A DNA stretch of 30,485 nucleotides from Welwitschia mirabilis (taxonomy: Eukaryota; Gnetophyta; Gnetopsida; Welwitschiales), in NCBI GenBank assembly GCA_051453625.1, contig JBOZIK010000001.1:19890855-19921339 (forward strand), in the 5' to 3' direction. The translations under genes were made by a program, and so were the position numbers. The notes beneath the pieces are model-generated. The model searched no databases and was not told the origin of the DNA. It saw only the letters and a list, made by a program, of their open reading frames with translations. Positions 1 through 11,074 of this stretch are shown piece after piece; the stretch's first letter is position 1, and the number at the start of each line of letters is the position of its first letter.

Positions 1-513
1 TACAATCAAGTGAATTCTTTAAAGTTAACTTTTTGGTTGTAGTCACTATTCTTTTATAGATCTTAACGACAATTGTGCTTACATTTTATGTTCATAAAGG
101 TCTATGAAGGACTAAAGTGACTATTAAATTCACTAACAATTAAGTGATGAATGAGATTATGGTACCATTCCTAAGCCATCACAACTTGATGATTTGAAGT
201 TTATGTTTTAGGACTTACAAGAAATCATTAGAGTGATAGTGGGTTATTGGATAATCCAAGCTAGACATTTGCAACATGTTCATTTCCCTTCGTCACTAAC
301 CAAAGTTCACAACTACTCTTAAACTCTTGGATTTTCCTCTTGGTTGATTCCATAATAGGACTAAAAGCATTGTATTACTTTTAATAAGGTTATCATAAAT
401 ATTCCTATGGAAGAACGATATTGGGTCCTTATGTAGTTTATTTGATGTTCGCCTTCTACTATAAAAAATAACAATAATTTGTAATGAATAGATTTTTGAC
501 ACTATTTCTAGGA
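1..513 (+). repeat. 5' LTR of the gypsy element, 3' part only
   Basis: This stretch aligns with 7284-7675 and, after the copia insertion, with 15293-15387. Shared blocks include TATAGATCTTAA, CAAACTCTTGG-like text and TTATGGAAGAA. The end near 513 (CTAGGA) is set by where the copy after 15293 (ATTAGCA) stops resembling it. That tail alignment is weak, so the end may be off by tens of bases. Divergence between the two copies is high, pointing to an old insertion. Confidence 0.75.
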
Positions 514-515
514 AT

Positions 516-534
516 ATTGACATGGTAGCTTTTC
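516..534 (+). other. Possible decayed primer binding site of the gypsy element
   Basis: TTGACATGGTAGCTTTT lies two or three bases after the inferred LTR end, where OTA elements usually carry a tRNA-Asp-type site (TGGCGCCGTTGCCGGGGA). Only about half of the positions agree, and several differences are transitions of the CpG-decay type. Position is the main argument. Confidence 0.22.
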
Positions 535-1298
535 AAAGGTACATAATTTTTTTCTTGTAATTTTTTAGTTAGTTTTTAATTTTCCAATGGTGATACTAGT
601 CCATTCTTAGTGATACCAAAAATGATCCTTTTCTCTTTCTTATGAGTGTTCATTTCCCTTCTCTCTAGTGGTGCATACTACTTTTTTTCCAGTGAAATTT
701 GAACTAGTTTGATTTTCCGTTTTATTTAGTTTTTGTTCTAACATTAAAAATCATATCGATATCTGATATTTTGTGTGGCAGGTCTAATGATTTTTCTATA
801 GGTCACAACCAAAACTAAGATCATAAAAAAGGGTTAAAGGCTAAATTTAAACTCTAATGTTTTATTATTTCTATTTTATTTTTTACAAATTTTTCTATAA
901 ATTGTTTCAGTTTTTATTCTATTTTTATGAATTTTGATAAAATTTTATAAAATTAATAACATGTAGGATTATTTTCCATAGGTTTTAATTTAGTTTCATA
1001 TCATTTTTATTTTATGTAAACATTTTTTATCATTCCATAAGTCTAAACATTTTGCCTAAGCCCTATGAGCCTATTACTTTTTTTCTAAATCAAAATCTTC
1101 AAGTTAAACAAGACCACCACATTCCCTGATCAGCGTCTCTAGTGTTTTCGATCAGAACCCTCTGAGATTTTACCTAAACCTTTTATAGCCTGTTCAAAAT
1201 TTATCTATCATCTAGGCCTTATCTAAATTGACTCTGAAACTTGCATGTGTTGGATCTGAGATGAATCAGGATGACTAATTAGGAATCCCTTCAACAAC
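535..1298 (+). other. Gypsy leader, no gene seen
   Basis: This is AT-rich, T-rich sequence between the inferred primer site and the gag start, with no coding signal. Plant OTA elements usually have a long noncoding leader here, which fits. Confidence 0.5.
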
Positions 1299-2240
1299 AT
1301 GGATCCTATCACTAAAGGAAGTGAAGAACAAAGAATTATATTTGAAAATCAACCTAATAACAATCCCAAAGGAGAAAAAGCATCCACTTTCCAACAAAAC
1401 CAACATTTTCAATCCAATTTTCAATGCCCTTTAAATGAATCCTGATCATACCTACGACTCATAAACAACCTAAATGCTTAGTACCTTAGTCAAGAGATAG
1501 CTAGAAATCTTGGCTAGAACAAATTACAAAACCAAACTAACAAGAAGATGCCTAAGTAAACCATCCGAGACTATTTACAACCATAATTTTTAGGAACACC
1601 CTCATGTATAGTCAACCATTAATGGCACAACGGTTTGAATTCAGGCCATCCACTCATCCCCTAAATTCTGAAGGCCTTTATTTACACTTTAAAGAATTTG
1701 AATGTGTGTCATCCACTCCACCATAATACCCTAATACCTACGATACCATAAGACTCACTTTTTTTCCATTCTCCTTGAATGAAAAAGCTAAGTCTTGGTT
1801 GTACACCCTTAAACCCTAATAAATTAGAACATGAGCTAATTTGAATAAATCTTTCATTTCCATATTTTTTCAAACCACAAAACAAATGTCCTAAGGTGAG
1901 AAATTATGAATTATCAACAAAAGGATCATGAATCTTTCTTCCTAGCCTTAAAGAGGTTTAAATATTTACTATAAAAATATCCAAAACATAGATTTAAGCC
2001 ATGAAGATAGGTTAGCTTGTTTTATGATGAATTATCTACCAACAATAGGAAATTAATTAAGAGGATGAGTAGAGGTATTTTCCTTAGTATGCCATTAGAT
2101 GAAGTTTGGGGCTACCTTGAAACAATAGCCAAAAGTTCTAAGAACTAGAAGAAACTAATTGAACAACCTAGATCCCCGCTATCAATTACACCTACTAGTG
2201 TTTTCTGAGTCCTAGAAAACTTTGATATCAAAAATAAATA
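1299..2240 (+). pseudogene. Broken gag (Retrotrans_gag domain) of the gypsy element
   Basis: An ATG at 1299 opens a reading frame starting MDPITKGSEEQ, which stops after about 50 codons. Beyond it, in shifting frames, come pieces of a plant gypsy capsid domain. Near 1630 is FEFRPSTHPL; at about 1740-1800 are IRLTFFPFSLNEKAKSWLYT and then a proline-rich turn, matching the IRLRLFPFSLxDKAKxWL signature of the Retrotrans_gag family. Near 1910 is NYQQKDHESFFLALKRFK, and near 2090 MPLDEVWGYLETIAKSS, matching the family's 'DEAYxLLExMAxN' stretch. No zinc knuckle was found. Several stops and frameshifts mean no capsid protein can be made. The role, capsid of the retrotransposon particle, is known from the family. 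Confidence 0.75.
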
Positions 2241-2626
2241 AATGAATTATCGAGAAGAGTAGAACTTCTTTCCTTCCATTTGAACCATTGACCTCCAAAC
2301 CTGAATGCCTTATCTACCACCTAGACTTTCATGAAACACTTGAATTTTTGGCTATATCCATCTTTCAAAACACTGTAAATGAATAAGTTAGTACCATAGG
2401 ACATTAGTGGCAGAGTAGTAAAAATGACCCATATTAAACTACTTACAATCTTAAGTGGAGGAACCATCCAAACTTTTCTTAGAAACAAAACATATACCAT
2501 AATCAAAAGCAAATGAGTTAACCAAGAACACCATTCCCTTCATCATAAAATATAGAACAATCTTTATCAACCACTCCATTGGAGGAATCATTGAGAAAAT
2601 TCATGGACATCCAAGCCTAGATTAAT

Positions 2627-2636
2627 NNNNNNNNNN
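2627..2636. other. Assembly gap (10 N)
   Basis: Ten undetermined bases lie inside the gag-protease region of the gypsy element. Confidence 0.95.
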
Positions 2637-2779
2637 AAACACAAGTTAACCATAACCATGAAAGAACCCTTGAACAACATTCTTCTGTCCTAAACAATCT
2701 TGAACAAACTTCTCAAACCCAGACCAAAATGCTTTAGTAGATTATCTCTTCTCTAAATCAAAGAAAACCTCATAAACTC

Positions 2780-3856
2780 TATATGAGATCACAACCAAAT
2801 TCTAAAGGTGTTAGATTTATAGAAGGATTAGAGCCTAACCATATCGAAGAAACTAGGATCATTCATCTTAAAAGCAAGAAAGAATTAAATAAATAATTAG
2901 AGCAAAATATAACTGAAGAAGAAGAACCAATTCCCAAAGACAACAACAAGAAGGACAAAACATTAGAAGAATATTTGTTTGTTTACCAAGAAACTCTACC
3001 CTTCCCATAATAATCTCAGAAGGACAGCATTGAAAAGAAATAATTAGAAGCTTTATAAATTTTCAAAGAGGTCAAAATTAACATGTCATTGTTAGATGTA
3101 ATTAGACAAATTCCCTCTTATGCAAAATTCTTAAAAGATATGTGTATAATTAAGAGAAAAATATATGTCAACAAAAAGGCCTTTTTAACCTAATAAACAA
3201 GTGTAATAATTTAAAATCAAATACCTCCCAAGTACAAATATCCTAGTTGTTCCACAACCGCTATCACAATTAGAGATAAACATCTTAGGCAAGTATTAGT
3301 AGACTTAGGAGCACGCATAAATATTTTACCCAACCCAGTTTATAAGGAACTTGGCCTTAATGATCTTAAAAATATAAAAATTCAATTGTAGTTAGCAGAT
3401 AATTCATTATAATCATCATTAGAAATGGTTGAAGAGGTAATCATGCAAATAGATAATTGTTACTTTCCAGTTGATTTCATTGTCTTAGAAATGAATGCAA
3501 CCAAGCACCATTGAATTCTAGACGTTTTAGACAAACCTTTTCTACCAATGTCAAATGCTCTTATTAATTTTAGAAATGGCTGCATGAAAATCTATTTTCA
3601 TAATTTAACAGTGGATTTCAATATTTTCAATATTGTGAAACTTCTAGAGAATAATAATGAGGTCTATTTTGTATATGAGATTCATGGTATTAATCCTTCT
3701 CTTATTAAATTAAATTCCCATTCTTCTCATCATGATTTTAATGATTTTGTCTCCCCTTTTAATGATCTATTAGAAAAGCATAGAAATGTAATAGAAAGAA
3801 ACACTTTCGACTTTAAAAACTTAGACTCTTCTAATTACACCCCTGATGTTCTTTAA
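2780..3856 (+). pseudogene. Broken gag-pol spacer and aspartic protease of the gypsy element
   Basis: Pieces of the OTA-type spacer and protease follow in order. Near 2850 is RIIHLKSKKELNK, like the family's 'AITLRSGK'. Near 3070 is VKINMSLLDVIRQIPSYAKF, very close to the conserved 'INIPFxDALxQMPSYxKFLK'. At 3302-3331 is DLGARINILP, which aligns to the active-site motif D[LS]GASxNLLP: the catalytic Asp is kept and the Ser after Ala has become Arg. At 3548-3856 is an open stretch beginning MSNALINFRNGCMKIYFHNL, equivalent to the 'LATSNAxINCRNGxMKLxF' end of the protease. In-frame stops occur at about 3390 and 3410. In the family this enzyme cleaves the Gag-Pol polyprotein. The expected downstream RT is absent. 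Confidence 0.82.
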
Positions 3857-4560
3857 AAGTTTTTGCATGTATGCATGGAGTCACTTCATGAAAATGATAT
3901 CCATCCTAATCCATTTTCAAATAATAAAGGTTTTAAGCCTCACAGTTATAATATCTTTAAACCTTCCATCTTTCATCCCTTCGAAAAACTCTTACGATAG
4001 CACTTCCCAAATCACAACCAATTTATTGAATCCCAAGGATGTTTTTCTCGTCAATATTCATAATTATTACCATCCATTCAAGCTATTTCACACATCCACT
4101 CCATTTTCTGATCACCTCATCAAGTGTATAAACCATCCATCATTACTATTCATCCATTAATTCTTAAGACTTGATGATTCTAGTTGATCACCCTAACAAA
4201 TAAACCATTAATAAGTAATCACCTTTTCATTAAGAACTAGGTAGAATTTAAGTTTACATGTACTTTTAAATAAAAGGTTTTGTTTATTTTTGAGTTATCT
4301 TATTAAGGTTAGTATCATTTAAGTTCTCCAAATTTTGAAAATGTGATTGAAAAATGTGGAATCTAATTTTATATTATGTTTCACATTTTCAAGCATTTTT
4401 ATGGGGATAAGATTTTTCTTAATTAGGATAATGTGCTAATGACCCCTTCCATATGCATAAAAAAGTACTAAATATGAGAAGTATAAGTCAAAAGAAAAGA
4501 AATTATCTCTTCTTCAAAAGCATATTATGTATTGATCAATTAAACTTGGGTTTAGTTAAC

Positions 4561-4650
4561 TGCACCAAGGCTATGAACGCTCACTGACATGTAGCTCTAA
4601 TGATCTATTTTATGACATGTTCAACTACATCAAGGCTATAAACGCTCACT
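4561..4650 (+). repeat. Imperfect 65-bp-period duplication
   Basis: TGCACCAAGGCTATGAACGC at 4561 and TACATCAAGGCTATAAACGC at 4626 share about 22 of 25 bases when followed into CTCACT. The intervening bases are less alike. Confidence 0.6.
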
Positions 4651-5265
4651 AGCAATGGAACACTAACTTCTTCATAAAATAACTTGCTTAATTCTATTAG
4701 AAGAAAATGTCATAATAATGGATTCTCCATTTGATTTAAATTCTTGAAATAAGGAACAAAGTTTGATTGTAGAAAAGATAAAATGTGGAAACAAGAGGTG
4801 GGATTTAGAGATACTTGTGTCATTTATTTCTTTAACTTGAATACTTAAGGATTTGCTTAACTAAGTTTTGGATTTTTACAAGTTCACTTAGACGATATCT
4901 TCTTTGTTTTTCATTGTGATCCATTAAAATTTAAAATAAAATTTGTAAAATTTTCAATAAAGGATCATTAATTTAGATCTTCTATTTTTTGGATTTATGG
5001 TTAAAGTGTTTTTCCCATTATATTTCATGTTTTATATTCCCTAAATTGCATTTGTGATTATGACAATCTATGAGAGAAAACACACCAGACAAACATAACT
5101 ACATTTTTCTTTAAAAAAAACTATTAATTCATACCTTGATCCTTTTTGGAACTCATCTTGACCATTGATTAGCTTAGATGATCCAAGAGTCATATTTCAT
5201 CTCCATGATTTCACTGCCCCTACAAGTTCATAACCTTTTCAATGCCATAACAAAGCCCCTACTCA

Positions 5266-5682
5266 TTGCGTAGCCACAATGCCTTCTTATTATTGACACC
5301 GCTACCTATCACAATTAGTGCTACTACCATTGTTGCAAATCCCATGTCTGCTCTTTTTCACAGTCTCTTGGCACATTTTTTAGGTCTTTACATAGTTGGA
5401 GTACATCTTGTGTTTTGCATATTTTCAATTCTTCTATACATATTTTATAAAATATTTTTATCATCTCATTTCCATTATATTTTTTTATTTTACTCTCACA
5501 TTCCTTTACTTCCTATCTATCATTCCTTTTTCTTTCTCTATTTTTCTATCTTTCTTGCTGATGTTTCCAAAAAGATGAGTGGAAGACAAGGTTCCTTCGT
5601 TGGGGAGGATATTTTTATCTCATTTTTGAATATGTTTGCTCCATATTCAACCTCCTCACTCCCCTTATTCTTCATCCAGTGA
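5266..5682 (+). CDS. Hypothetical hydrophobic open frame inside the gypsy element, probably not a gene
   Basis: This frame of 138 codons starts MRSHNAFLLLTPLP and runs to FFIQ-stop. Its middle (codons 25-95) is almost entirely Phe, Ile, Leu, Tyr and Ser, which is what AT-rich, pyrimidine-rich DNA gives by chance. It could look like two to four membrane segments. It sits 3' of the protease, the side where some Athila elements carry an env-like ORF, but no family motif is visible. I see no start-site context or homology to support expression. It is listed because it is the longest open frame in a 2.4 kb stretch. Confidence 0.12.
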   Translation: MRSHNAFLLLTPLPITISATTIVANPMSALFHSLLAHFLGLYIVGVHLVFCIFSILLYIFYKIFLSSHFHYIFLFYSHIPLLPIYHSFFFLYFSIFLADVSKKMSGRQGSFVGEDIFISFLNMFAPYSTSSLPLFFIQ

Positions 5683-6261
5683 AACATTTTTCGAATAGGT
5701 ACAATAAAAGCATAATATTTGGATTTGGCAAGCTATGGAAAAAAATGAATAAGATCACATGTAAGCAGAAGGAAATAGATGAAAAACTAGAATGTTTGAT
5801 CTCTTGTATAAGATCATTCGATTGAAAATTTTCATTTTATTTTGTGTTTTATTGTAGTATTTTCAAATGTGTTGTAATTAAAAAATGTTTGCATGCTAGT
5901 TTAAAGTTTTTGCATTAAATTTTTAACTAAGCTTGTGAAGTGCTTACATCCAAATAATTTTCTAGCATATTGTATGAAAAGCCATGTAATGTAAAATTTC
6001 CTTTTCAAATACTTTAATTTCTTCTAAAAAGCATTGTATTAAATTTTTCATTTTTTTAAGAACAGAATTCAGTTTAGGTTAGAGGGTTTGACATACATTT
6101 TTCATAGAATTTTTCAAAATTTTGATACCTTATTTTTCAAAAATTGATCAAAAAATTATTTCAAAGTTATCTTATTTCCATACTTGAATGGTTTTCCTTA
6201 AACAATTTTTCCATGTTTATCATTTATTTATCAAGATTTTGCTAAGAGACGAGCAAAAATA

Positions 6262-6274
6262 TGGTTAGGGGATA
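6262..6274 (+). other. Polypurine tract of the gypsy element
   Basis: TGGTTAGGGGATA follows AAGAGACGAGCAAAAATA and sits directly before the inferred 3' LTR start TGTTTATATG. The phrase 'GACGAGCAAA...GGGG' just before the LTR is typical of plant OTA elements, where it primes plus-strand DNA synthesis. Confidence 0.5.
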
Positions 6275-7675
6275 TGTTTATATGCAAAAATTGACATTCT
6301 AAGCAAGTATATTTGATCAGTTTTACATAGGTAAAGACATTGTATTAGTCGTTTTATCATAAAATGACATCTTCTACCCTATTTATCACGTTTTATGAAG
6401 TTATGAACTTCTCATAACATCCTCAGGTTTATTGCTGTCTTTTAGAAAACATTCTGTAAAGTGAAGTAATTCTCATAGAAAATGTTAGCGCTTCTATCCA
6501 AGACACCAACATCACCAGTCTTTCAAGGTAGAATGAGTTCATTTTCATGTTCTCAAATATTCATAGAAAGACATCAAATTTCACTTATGGGCTTAGTTGG
6601 ATGATAAATTAGATTCAACCTTCAACTTCGATGACACATTGAAAAGGTGTAAAATGATACATCATAACAACATGTGACAGCAATGAGGATAATTATATGG
6701 AGGACATGTGGCATAACATCTAGTAACAACTACATCATCATCTAAAGGCAATGTCATCACCTCTTTTTCATAAGAAGACAAGGAATCATCCAGTAAGGCT
6801 ACATGTCAAAATTTGTAACCTCCTCCTAAGGTAACGGCCCAAAAGTGTAACTCCTCTTATGTAGCCACCACCAACCACTACATGCTAAAGGTTCTTAAGC
6901 GTTTTCTCATTTATAAAATGGCATTAAGCCTTAATTGTAAACAATCTTTAGTTGGTAAAACATAGTGCTGATGCTTAGAGTGTCAAGATGTCATGGCTTT
7001 CTAAGCACCTCCCTTGGGAGCGAACTTGTACTGAGGCTAATTTGAAAAGTTTGTTTCAGCTTTATCTTCCTCTCTTGATGTAATATATTTGCTAAATTGA
7101 TACAAGGAATAGTTGTTCATTTTTCAATTTCTACTGCACATTAACATGGTACTATTAATTCTTAGATGAGGCTCTTTCCTATTATACAATATTATAGTAG
7201 TTTTTCATTCTTTGATTTCTAGCATAGATTGACATGGTACTATTAGTTCTTAGGTGAAACTAGATCATCAATATCTTTAGAACCAAGTGAATTATCTAAA
7301 GTTAACTTTTTGATTGTACTCACTATTTCTGTTATAGATCTTAAGGACAATTGTACTTACTTTGTATATGCATAAAGGACTATGAAGGGCCACAGTGACT
7401 ATTGAATTCACTGACACTCAGGTGGTGAGTGAGATTATGTTACTGTGCCCTAGCAACAATGTTTTAGAAATTAAATGATTAAAGAAAAGGTAGGCTATTG
7501 GAAAAGCTAAGATATACCTCTGGAGCATGTTCGTTTCTCTACATCGCCAACCAAAGTTCATAAAAACTCTCAAACTCTTGGCTTTTCCTTTTGTTTGATT
7601 TCATTATAAGATTGAAAGAATTGTGTCGCTTTTAATCAGTTTAATAGAAACATCCTTATGGAAGAATGATACCAG
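6275..7675 (+). repeat. 3' LTR of the gypsy element, part A (before the copia insertion)
   Basis: The start is placed at TG after the polypurine tract. From 7284 on it matches the left LTR. The first kilobase has no partner in this window because the left LTR is truncated. It ends at GATACCAG, where the copia LTR begins with TGTGG. Confidence 0.7.
7116..7256 (+). repeat. 88-bp tandem duplication inside the gypsy LTR
   Basis: TTCATTTTTCAATTTCTA at 7116 and TTCATTCTTTGATTTCTA at 7204 begin two copies. Both continue through ACATGGTACTATTA and TTCTTAG. Confidence 0.65.
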
Positions 7676-7940
7676 TGTGGGGATCAAGAACCCTAGAGAG
7701 GAGGATGAATAGGTTCTTAAAATATTCAAATAAACTTGTGATAAAAACTTGCTTGAAACAGATCATTAGTTAACCTATGCATAAAAACTGAAAGTATTTA
7801 GAAAAATGAAAATAACAGAAAGCATAAAAATATCAATCAGATGCATGCAAGTTTTATAGTAGTTTGAGAAACCCCTTACTCCACTCTCAATGATTAGCTT
7901 CTCCTTTAACTCTTTCAAGTATTGCAGGTTCACCTGTAAC

Positions 7941-8008
7941 NNNNNNNNNNNNNNNNNNNNNNNNNNNNNNNNNNNNNNNNNNNNNNNNNNNNNNNNNNNN
8001 NNNNNNNN
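7941..8008. other. Assembly gap (68 N) inside the SIRE 3' LTR
   Basis: The gap's content can be predicted from the right LTR near 14060-14120, so it is an estimated-size gap in repeat sequence. Confidence 0.9.
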
Positions 8009-8242
8009 TTGTAGGCTAAGTCTCAACCTTCCAAATGGACTGTTATGGGGTAAGTCTTAACTTTTTACAAGATGTGATAGTGATGGTAAAATGTCCTAGT
8101 GCACTGATATCACTTGTTCTTTGGCACAATGATAGTAATGAAGCTCTTCTCCTATAAATGATATGAAATACAACAATAAAGTACAAAGTTTTGACCTCGT
8201 ATGTAAAGATACAACAAATGTCAGCTCATCCTTAATCAGGAA

Positions 8243-8313
8243 NNNNNNNNNNNNNNNNNNNNNNNNNNNNNNNNNNNNNNNNNNNNNNNNNNNNNNNNNN
8301 NNNNNNNNNNNNN
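8243..8313. other. Assembly gap (71 N) inside the SIRE 3' LTR
   Basis: It corresponds to about 14343-14425 of the right LTR. Confidence 0.9.
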
Positions 8314-8981
8314 TTCTCTCTTGGCTATCTATAATGGAAGGCTTTTAGGATTAGTATAGTTAAAATCACGCTTTCAATGGCTATAAAACAGCTACATAAT
8401 GGATATATAATGGATATAAAATTTGTTTCCATTTTGGTTAATTGACCTCTTAAACGTCCGGTCAACCCCTCCTGGTGCTGTGACTTAAACAGGTCACCCA
8501 AGTAAACTATTCGATCACCCCAATTTCTTATGGCTCCATGTCTGGTTGATCCCTCAGGGTCTGGTTGACTACTCATTCGATCGTCCTCATATCTGTCACG
8601 TTGTCCACTTGTCCTGAAAAAAATCAATTCCATTTTTCTACATCAGATCCAGTTGACCCTTCAGGTGTCCAGTTGACCCCTTGACGATCAGCTCAGGGAT
8701 ATCAGGTGCACAGTTCTCAGGTCCAGTTGCCCCTCATAGGTCCTGTCGATGCCTTAACAGTCTATTCAAGAGTACTAGTTATCATGTTCACAGGTTCAAT
8801 CGATCCCTCAGAAATCCAGTTGACCCCTCTGAATTCGGTCCAATTCTAAAAGTTCACTCTAGGTGTGGTCAACCCCTTGAAAGTATGATCGACCTCTTAA
8901 GAGGGTAATTGAACTTAATAGATTTTAGTGATCAAAATGTGACATTCCTTGCTTTAGCTTTTGACCTGCAAGTGATCAATA

Positions 8982-9842
8982 NNNNNNNNNNNNNNNNNNN
9001 NNNNNNNNNNNNNNNNNNNNNNNNNNNNNNNNNNNNNNNNNNNNNNNNNNNNNNNNNNNNNNNNNNNNNNNNNNNNNNNNNNNNNNNNNNNNNNNNNNNN
9101 NNNNNNNNNNNNNNNNNNNNNNNNNNNNNNNNNNNNNNNNNNNNNNNNNNNNNNNNNNNNNNNNNNNNNNNNNNNNNNNNNNNNNNNNNNNNNNNNNNNN
9201 NNNNNNNNNNNNNNNNNNNNNNNNNNNNNNNNNNNNNNNNNNNNNNNNNNNNNNNNNNNNNNNNNNNNNNNNNNNNNNNNNNNNNNNNNNNNNNNNNNNN
9301 NNNNNNNNNNNNNNNNNNNNNNNNNNNNNNNNNNNNNNNNNNNNNNNNNNNNNNNNNNNNNNNNNNNNNNNNNNNNNNNNNNNNNNNNNNNNNNNNNNNN
9401 NNNNNNNNNNNNNNNNNNNNNNNNNNNNNNNNNNNNNNNNNNNNNNNNNNNNNNNNNNNNNNNNNNNNNNNNNNNNNNNNNNNNNNNNNNNNNNNNNNNN
9501 NNNNNNNNNNNNNNNNNNNNNNNNNNNNNNNNNNNNNNNNNNNNNNNNNNNNNNNNNNNNNNNNNNNNNNNNNNNNNNNNNNNNNNNNNNNNNNNNNNNN
9601 NNNNNNNNNNNNNNNNNNNNNNNNNNNNNNNNNNNNNNNNNNNNNNNNNNNNNNNNNNNNNNNNNNNNNNNNNNNNNNNNNNNNNNNNNNNNNNNNNNNN
9701 NNNNNNNNNNNNNNNNNNNNNNNNNNNNNNNNNNNNNNNNNNNNNNNNNNNNNNNNNNNNNNNNNNNNNNNNNNNNNNNNNNNNNNNNNNNNNNNNNNNN
9801 NNNNNNNNNNNNNNNNNNNNNNGATCTTCTTTCATGTGCCTG
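8982..9842. other. Assembly gap (861 N)
   Basis: It hides the end of the SIRE 3' LTR, its polypurine tract and the 3' end of the internal region. The apparent long open frames across it are only runs of N. Confidence 0.95.
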
Positions 9843-10032
9843 GTATACGAGTCAATCCGCTTTAGGTATGAAAGTGTCTATTCTGGAGAGGCTTCCTTGG
9901 GAGAAGGAGATTTAGAGGTCTTCTTTAAAGGGGCAAAGATATGCATGCGAGATAACATTGCATGCCCAATGGGTAACATAGGTTAAAGGGTTTCAAGCTT
10001 GGGATAAAAGGTCACACGATAGTGCACATGTT

Positions 10033-10284
10033 AGCAATTAGCACAGAGTAGGATAAAGCCCTAGTTCTATGGTACTCCAACTGAGAAATCATATTCTTTA
10101 GTATAATANNNNNNNNNNNNNNNNNNNNNNNNNNNNNNNNNNNNNNNNNNNNNNNNNNNNNNNNNNNNNNNNNNNNNNNNNNNNNNNNNNNNNNNNNNNN
10201 NNNNNNNNAGCAATTAGCACAGAGTAGGATAAAGCCCTAGTTCTATGGTACTCCAACTGAGAAATCATATTCTTTAGTATAATA
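10033..10284. other. False assembly gap flanked by a repeated contig end
   Basis: Bases 10033-10108 and 10209-10284 (76 bases each) are identical by eye and flank exactly 100 N. This is what unmerged overlapping contig ends look like, so the true sequence probably contains the block once. Confidence 0.85.
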
Positions 10285-10378
10285 ACAGGGGCATCAATGG
10301 AGTGCCCAGTCCCTACCAAATACATTATATAGACCCTATAGTTAGAGGCCTCATCTCAATGACCAGCCAAAGGTAAAA

Positions 10379-10616
10379 AGTTATAGGTAAAAACTAAATG
10401 AAGAAAGCAATATTTATAAGTAAGCAAAGAAGTGAAAAGGGTATGCTNNNNNNNNNNNNNNNNNNNNNNNNNNNNNNNNNNNNNNNNNNNNNNNNNNNNN
10501 NNNNNNNNNNNNNNNNNNNNNNNNNNNNNNNNNNNNNNNNNNNNNNNAGTTATAGGTAAAAACTAAATGAAGAAAGCGATATTTATAAGTAAGCAAAGAA
10601 GTGAAAAGGGTATGCT
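10379..10616. other. False assembly gap flanked by a repeated contig end
   Basis: Bases 10379-10447 and 10548-10616 (69 bases each) differ at one position (GCAATATTT versus GCGATATTT) and flank exactly 100 N. Confidence 0.85.
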
Positions 10617-11074
10617 TTCAAGAATGAAACCTACCACAAAGTTCCCTTATGACCACTGCCTTATCTTCCATGGAGTCCCGAAGAGGACAAAACTCCTCAT
10701 AGTTCCCTCTGGACATATCGATAATAGATGCAATAAAATTTACAGTGATCTTCATCATTTTCCCCAAAACTAGGGTTTTAAGGGTAGCAAAGTCACGATT
10801 GTAAGAAGCATTGTAATAGAACATTTGGGTAAGAAATGGATAAGCTGAACTGATACATCAAGAAAATAAGAGATTTTCTGATATCTCAAGAACTGGATCA
10901 CTACTCTGAGATCTCTAAGCTCTGATGTAGCTATCGATCTCTTTTAGTATACAAATTTCTTTTCAAACTTCTCTTAAACTTATCTATGGCATCTTCAGAT
11001 ATGAACTGGTAAAAATAAAAGGGTTCCCTAGCTGCAACCTTCTTGGCTCTTCTCCTATAGAAATCTTTAGCCAT

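Larger units (their letters stand above)
3857..6262 (+). other. Gypsy 3' internal region without recognisable RT, RNase H or integrase
   Basis: I looked for RT motifs (such as YxDD context), RNase H and the integrase zinc-finger/DDE core in all frames and found none. A short open stretch at 3846-4160 continues from the protease but has no recognisable domain. The rest is AT-rich and noncoding, with one imperfect duplication (4561-4650) and one hydrophobic open frame (5266-5682). This length of 2.4 kb is far too short for a complete pol, so pol was either deleted or never present. Confidence 0.6.
7676..8981 (-). repeat. 3' LTR of the SIRE-type element (left copy, runs into a gap)
   Basis: This copy matches 13767-15215 nearly throughout: ATAGGTTCTTAAAATATTCA, the ATGCATGCAAGTTTTATAGT block, and the end GACCTGCAAGTGATCAATA. 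Gaps of 68 N (7941-8008) and 71 N (8243-8313) cover parts. The last 75 or so bases and the polypurine tract must fall in the 861-N gap. Confidence 0.85.
9960..11074 (-). pseudogene. Broken third ORF of the SIRE-type element (plant env-like / transposon-protein domain)
   Basis: An ATG at 11074 starts MAKDFYRRRAKKVAAREPFY, a basic N-terminus, followed by FISEDAIDKFKRSL and a stop at 10931. Further pieces follow in shifting frames. Near 10800 is MFYYNASYNRDFATLKT, which aligns to the 'VREFYANAxxxxDGxVFVRG' core of the putative plant transposon protein family (PF20167, my recollection), and is followed by IIDMSRG in place of its 'FLGLP'. Near 10300 is YLVGTGHSIDAPVII, like its 'LLYCIxTGKSIDVG' end. 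In SIRE and Athila elements such ORFs sit 3' of pol and are often called envelope-like; a membrane role has not been established. Two false gaps interrupt it. The C-terminal limit is a guess, and the family call needs a search. Confidence 0.5.

Noticed and set aside
8163-8908. Open frames of 61-102 codons inside the SIRE 3' LTR
   Set aside because: They lie in LTR sequence that also occurs at 14260-15130, with no protein motif.
8909-9865. Open frames of about 300 codons on both strands
   Set aside because: They consist almost entirely of N; this is the 861-base gap.
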